NCBI GenBank assembly: GCA_038316355.1
Contig: JBBQAO010000001.1
Coordinates: 1-64,000, forward strand
Length of the DNA stretch: 64,000 bases
Reading direction: 5' to 3'
Origin: Ga0077527 sp038316355
GTDB lineage: Bacteria > Pseudomonadota > Gammaproteobacteria > Burkholderiales > SG8-41
Below, piece by piece: positions 60,117 to 64,000 of the stretch (the first letter of the stretch is position 1; each line of letters begins with the position of its first letter). A model generated the notes under the pieces. It was not told the DNA's origin and did not search any database. It saw only the letters and a list, made by a program, of their open reading frames with translations. The position numbers and the translations under genes were made by a program.

Positions 60117-60325
60117 GATTTGTTTCCAGGATTTCCAAGTTTTGAGGCGCGAAAAGTCTAGCAGAAGGCCCTTCATTTCGCTTTGAAAAGCCACGGAAAT
60201 TTAACTTGCCAAGCAAAACCGGCTTGGATAAGAATAGTCGCTCCGGCGGCGTCAGGCCGCCGTCTGTTTTTGTGGGCGTGTTTTTGCAGTTTCGTGCTGA
60301 TTTGCAAAGAAGGACGGGATGAACC

Positions 60326-61525
60326 ATGTCGCATGTGATGAACACCTATGGCCGGTTGCCGGTCACCTTTGAGCGCGGCGAAGGCGTCTGGCTCTGGGAC
60401 ACCGCGGGCCAGCGTTATCTCGACGCCCTCGCCGGCGTTGCCGTGTGCGGACTGGGTCACTGCCATCCCCGCTACACCGCCGCGCTGCAGGAGCAGGCCG
60501 GCAAACTGGTGCACACCTCCAACATCTACGGCATCGCCCTGCAGGAACAACTGGCCGACCGCCTTGCCGCGCTGTCCGGCATGGACAATGTGTTTTTCTG
60601 CAACTCCGGCTGCGAAGCCAACGAAGCCGCGATCAAACTGGCGCGGCTCTACGGTCACCAGAAGGGCATCGAAGCCCCTGCGATCGTCGTCCTTGAGCAC
60701 GCCTTCCATGGCCGCACCATCGCCACGCTGTCGGCTACCGGCAGCCGCAAGGTGCAGGCCGGTTTTGAACCGCTGGTCGCGGGCTTTGTGCGCGTGCCCT
60801 TCGACGACCTCGAAGCCGTGCGCCGCGTCGCCGAAAACAATCGCAACGTCGTCGCCGTGCTGGTCGAACTGATCCAGGGTGAAGGCGGCATCAACGTCTG
60901 CCACGATGATTACCTGCGCGGCCTGCGCACCATCTGCGACGCCAACGGCTGGCTGCTGATGCTCGACGAAGTGCAAAGCGGAATCGGCCGCACCGGCAAA
61001 TGGTTCGCGTTCCAGCATTCCGGCGTTAAACCCGATGTGATGTCGCTCGCCAAAGGTCTTGGCAACGGCGTACCAATCGGCGCCTGCCTCGCTTCCGGCG
61101 CGGCAGCCAAACTGTTCAAACCCGGCAACCACGGCTCAACCTTCGGCGGCAATCCGCTGGTCTGCGCGGCTGCACTGTCCACACTGGCCATCATCGAAGA
61201 AGACGGTCTGATGCAGAACGCCGAGGCCATGGGCGACTTCATCCGCGCGCAGTTGCGGGAAAAACTCGCCGGCCTGCCCGGCATCCGCGACATCCGCGGC
61301 AAGGGCATGATGATCGGCATCGAACTCGACAAACCCTGCAAGGACATCGTCGAAATTGCGCTGCGCGCCGGCCTGCTGATCAACGTCACAGCAGACAACG
61401 TGATCCGGCTGCTGCCGCCGCTGACCTATACCCGCGAAAACGCGCAGTATCTGGTCGACCACCTCACCCCGCTGATCAAGGACGAGCTCGCGAAGCAGGC
61501 AGCGCCGCAATCGGCCGCCGCCTGA
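60326..61525 (+). CDS. argD: acetylornithine aminotransferase
   Basis: 399 residues of class III PLP aminotransferases. Motifs: GVWLWDTAGQRYLDALAGVA, FFCNSGCEANEAAIKLAR (about residues 88-105), HAFHGRTIATLSATG, LLMLDEVQSGIGRTGKWFAF (Asp binding PLP, about 212-231) and MSLAKGLGNGVPIGACLASG (PLP Lys, about 241). HGSTFGGNPLVCAAAL is typical of ArgD. It makes N-acetylornithine in arginine synthesis. 48 bases before argF. Confidence 0.95.
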   Translation: MSHVMNTYGRLPVTFERGEGVWLWDTAGQRYLDALAGVAVCGLGHCHPRYTAALQEQAGKLVHTSNIYGIALQEQLADRLAALSGMDNVFFCNSGCEANEAAIKLARLYGHQKGIEAPAIVVLEHAFHGRTIATLSATGSRKVQAGFEPLVAGFVRVPFDDLEAVRRVAENNRNVVAVLVELIQGEGGINVCHDDYLRGLRTICDANGWLLMLDEVQSGIGRTGKWFAFQHSGVKPDVMSLAKGLGNGVPIGACLASGAAAKLFKPGNHGSTFGGNPLVCAAALSTLAIIEEDGLMQNAEAMGDFIRAQLREKLAGLPGIRDIRGKGMMIGIELDKPCKDIVEIALRAGLLINVTADNVIRLLPPLTYTRENAQYLVDHLTPLIKDELAKQAAPQSAAA

Positions 61526-61573
61526 ACGCCGGCCGGGTTTACCCGGTCGAGCCCGGCGCACTCTCGGAATATC

Positions 61574-62494
61574 ATGCAACTCCGCCACTACCTCCAGTTC
61601 AGGGATTTCAACGCCGCCGAATACGCGCGGTTGTTCGCCCGTGCGGCCTGGATCAAAGAACGCTTCAAGCGTTACGAACCGTACCTGCCGCTGCACGACC
61701 GCACGCTGGCGATGATTTTCGAAAAACATTCGACGCGCACCCGCGTCTCCTTCGAGGCCGGCATGCTGCAGATGGGCGGTTCGGTGATCAACCTGACCTC
61801 CAGCGAAACCCAGATCAGCCGCGGCGAACCGATCGAGGATGTCGCGCGCGTGATCACGCGCATGGTCGACATCGTGATGATCCGCACCTTCGAACAGGAC
61901 ATCATCAACCGCTTTGCGGCGCATTCGCGGGTGCCGGTGATCAACGGCCTGACCAACGAATATCATCCCTGCCAGATCCTCGCCGACATTTTCACTTTCA
62001 TCGAACATCGCGGCTCGATTACCGGCAAGACCGTGGCGTGGATCGGCGACTCCAACAACGTCTGCAACACCTGGCTGCAGGCGGCGGAAGTGCTCGACTT
62101 CAACGTGCATGTCTCGACGCCCCCCGGTTATGAAGTCGAACCCGAACGCGCCGGCCTCTACGGTACCGATCATTACGAAGAATTCAAGGATCCGATGGAT
62201 GCGGTGCGTGACGCTGACCTGGTCACCACCGACGTCTGGACCAGCATGGGCTTCGAAGCTGAAAACGAAGAGCGCAAACGCGACTTCGAAGACTGGTGCA
62301 TCGACGCCGACATGATGAGCGTGGCGAAAAAAAACGCGCTGTTCATGCACTGCCTGCCCGCGCATCGCGGCGAAGAAGTCACTGCCGAAGTCATCGACGG
62401 CGCGCAAAGCGTGGTGTGGGACGAAGCCGAAAACCGCCTGCATGCGCAGAAAGCCCTGCTCGAATATCTGCTGCTCGGCGACGTGCAGACCTGA
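61574..62494 (+). CDS. argF: ornithine carbamoyltransferase
   Basis: 306 residues. IFEKHSTRTRVSFEAGMLQM (STRTR carbamoyl-phosphate loop, about residues 50-69), VPVINGLTNEYHPCQILADI (HPCQ, about 120-139), WIGDSNNVCNTWL, and FMHCLPAHRGEEVTAEV (HCLP, about 257) are all in place. It makes citrulline from ornithine and carbamoyl phosphate. Operon with argD upstream and argG 95 bases downstream. Confidence 0.98.
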   Translation: MQLRHYLQFRDFNAAEYARLFARAAWIKERFKRYEPYLPLHDRTLAMIFEKHSTRTRVSFEAGMLQMGGSVINLTSSETQISRGEPIEDVARVITRMVDIVMIRTFEQDIINRFAAHSRVPVINGLTNEYHPCQILADIFTFIEHRGSITGKTVAWIGDSNNVCNTWLQAAEVLDFNVHVSTPPGYEVEPERAGLYGTDHYEEFKDPMDAVRDADLVTTDVWTSMGFEAENEERKRDFEDWCIDADMMSVAKKNALFMHCLPAHRGEEVTAEVIDGAQSVVWDEAENRLHAQKALLEYLLLGDVQT

Positions 62495-62589
62495 AGCCCG
62501 CGCGCCGGTAAAATTGCGGCCACGCGCCACCGGCGATGACCTCGATTACCCCCGTTACTTGTTAATCCGACCCACCCGATCTGAAGAAT

Positions 62590-63822
62590 ATGAAAAAGTC
62601 CAATAAAATCAATAAGGTAGTGCTTGCCTACTCCGGCGGCCTCGATACCTCCGTCATCCTCAAATGGCTGCAGGACGTCTACGGTTGCGAGGTCATCACC
62701 TTCACCGCCGACATCGGTCAGGGCGAAGAAGTCGCGCCAGCGCGCAAAAAAGCCAGGCTGATGGGCGTGAAACAAATTTTCATCGAAGACCTGCGCGAAG
62801 AATTCGTTCGCGACTTCGTATTCCCGATGTTCCGCGCCAACGCGGTGTACGAAGGCGAGTACCTGCTCGGCACTTCCATCGCACGCCCGCTGATCGCCAA
62901 ACGCATGATTGAGATCGCGCGCAAGACCGGAGCCGACGCGGTGTCGCATGGCGCGACCGGCAAGGGCAATGACCAGGTGCGTTTCGAACTCGGCGCCTAC
63001 GCGCTGATGCCCGACGTCAAGATCATCGCGCCGTGGCGCGAATGGGACCTGCTGTCGCGCGAAAAGCTGCTGGCCTATGCCGACAAACACGGCATTCCCG
63101 TCGATTACAAAAAACGCAAAGGCGGCGCACCATACTCGATGGATGCCAACCTGCTGCACATTTCGTACGAGGGCGGCATCCTTGAAGATCCGTCCTTCGA
63201 GCCGGAAGATTCGATGTGGCGCATCACCGTGTCGCCGGAAAAAGCACCGAACAAACCCGAGTACGTGGAACTGACCTACACCCGCGGCGACATCGTCGCC
63301 ATCAACGGCAAGAAGATGTCCGCGGCCCAGGTGCTGACCAAACTCAACCAGCTCGGCGGCAAACACGGCATCGGCCGCCTCGACCTGGTCGAGAACCGTT
63401 ACGTCGGCATGAAATCCCGCGGCTGCTACGAAACCCCGGGCGGCACCATCATGCTGCGGGCGCACCGCGCGATGGAATCGATCACGATGGATCGCGAAGT
63501 GCTGGCACTCAAAGACGACCTGATGCCGCGTTATGCACGGCTGATCTACAACGGCTACTGGTTCAGCCCGGAGCGACTGCTGCTGCAGCAACTGATCGAC
63601 AGCTCGCAGCAAACGGTCAACGGCACGGTGCGCGTCAAACTCTACAAGGGCACCGTGACCACCGTCGGCCGCGCATCGAAAACCGACTCGCTGTTCGATC
63701 CGGCGATTTCGACCTTCGAAGACGACAAGGGCGCCTACGACCAGGCCGATGCCGGTGGCTTCATCAAACTCAATGCGCTCAGGCTGCGCATTGCTGCCAA
63801 TCTGAAGAATCGCGGAAAGTAG
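62590..63822 (+). CDS. argG: argininosuccinate synthase
   Basis: 410 residues. VVLAYSGGLDTSVILKWLQD (ATP pyrophosphatase P-loop, about residues 11-30), FTADIGQGEEVAPARKKA, ATGKGNDQVRFELGAYAL (citrulline/aspartate site, about 122-139), YSMDANLLHISYEGGILEDP and KSRGCYETPGGTIM follow in order. It condenses citrulline with aspartate. It ends the arginine gene run and is followed by a REP-like hairpin. Confidence 0.98.
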   Translation: MKKSNKINKVVLAYSGGLDTSVILKWLQDVYGCEVITFTADIGQGEEVAPARKKARLMGVKQIFIEDLREEFVRDFVFPMFRANAVYEGEYLLGTSIARPLIAKRMIEIARKTGADAVSHGATGKGNDQVRFELGAYALMPDVKIIAPWREWDLLSREKLLAYADKHGIPVDYKKRKGGAPYSMDANLLHISYEGGILEDPSFEPEDSMWRITVSPEKAPNKPEYVELTYTRGDIVAINGKKMSAAQVLTKLNQLGGKHGIGRLDLVENRYVGMKSRGCYETPGGTIMLRAHRAMESITMDREVLALKDDLMPRYARLIYNGYWFSPERLLLQQLIDSSQQTVNGTVRVKLYKGTVTTVGRASKTDSLFDPAISTFEDDKGAYDQADAGGFIKLNALRLRIAANLKNRGK

Positions 63823-63837
63823 AGAAGCGCAAAATAG

Positions 63838-63918
63838 CCCCCTCACCCTCGGTCCCTCTCCCGAAGCGAGGGATGGAAAGCCCTTCTCCCTCTGGGAGAA
63901 GGGTGGGGATGAGGGAGA
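63838..63918. repeat. REP-like hairpin after argG
   Basis: CCCTTCTCCC (63881-63890) pairs with GGGAGAAGGG (63894-63903) with loop TCT. The outer CCCCTCACCCTC and GTGGGGATGAGGG also pair. It is the same family as the double hairpin at 56740. It may terminate argG. Confidence 0.8.
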
Positions 63919-63976
63919 TTTCAGCGTCGCGTCAAGCTCTTTTAGCTGTCCGCGAAGAAAAGTGTGGGGGTTCAAA

Positions 63977-64000
63977 ATGTCGCAGTTCGACAATGTCTCC
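63977..64000 (+). CDS. ppnP: partial: probable pyrimidine/purine nucleoside phosphorylase PpnP, first 8 codons
   Basis: GTGGGGG precedes ATG at 63977, and the eight codons visible read MSQFDNVS before the window ends. Betaproteobacterial PpnP (DUF1255) proteins begin with a very similar string, and I recall such a gene near argG. Eight residues are too few for certainty. Confidence 0.4.

Noticed and set aside
61136..62530. 464-codon minus-strand frame over argD/argF
   Set aside because: High-GC shadow of two certain genes; it has no recognisable domain.
62173..63993. 606-codon minus-strand frame over argG
   Set aside because: Shadow of argG and the argF end; it runs through a REP element and shows no motifs.

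Overview
The window looks like a chromosomal segment of a GC-rich betaproteobacterium (Burkholderiales / Nitrosomonadales type). The grounds are the many Bug/TctC periplasmic receptors, the ribF-ileS-lspA-ispH order, a CysI-type sulfite reductase followed by a DUF934 protein and a SUMT with a divergent CysB-like regulator, a DUF3579 gene, and an argD-argF-argG run. Some dispersed repeats also resemble betaproteobacterial REP elements. I cannot assign a genus.

Layout. 1-2.1 kb is a patch of accessory debris: a toxin-antitoxin pair between two attC-like sites (probable integron cassette), a frameshifted second cassette gene, a yefM/yoeB module with a palindromic operator, and two broken copies of an amidohydrolase 3' end. 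2.1-4.4 kb holds a CMD/AhpD-like gene whose conserved redox Cys codon is an in-frame TGA followed by a bacterial SECIS-like hairpin (a probable selenoprotein), a small membrane-anchored protein and an intact ACMSD-type amidohydrolase. 4.4-35.6 kb is a catabolic region: two MmgE/PrpD proteins, two SMP-30 lactonases, three alpha/beta hydrolases, two Gfo/Idh/MocA oxidoreductases, an aconitase-X pair, an N-formylglutamate amidohydrolase-like protein, an acyl-CoA ligase, a flavin reductase, a class II aldolase, an acyl-CoA dehydrogenase, an SDR and a NitT/Tau-type ABC transporter. Eight Bug receptors are interspersed, with no TctA or TctB membrane partner in the window. An HtrA-like protein that has lost its catalytic triad also lies here.

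35.7-44.4 kb carries tRNA-Thr(CGT), a Fur-family regulator with a clear palindromic operator, and a minor-pilin operon (pilE, fimT, pilV, pilW, pilX, pilY1) ending in a TonB-domain protein. 44.4-49.7 kb is the housekeeping set ispH, lspA, ileS, ribF. 49.8-53.8 kb is sulfite reduction and siroheme synthesis with the CysB-like regulator. 54.1-57.7 kb is a PhnDCEE-type ABC importer whose receptor resembles the proteins annotated as putative selenate receptors. 57.8-64 kb holds murJ, rpsT, DUF3579, argD, argF, argG and the first codons of a probable ppnP.

The observation I rate highest is the TGA-containing AhpD-like gene with its hairpin, together with a possible selenium-oxyanion importer 50 kb away. 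If the genome has selA, selB, selC and selD, the two would form a selenium uptake and use system.
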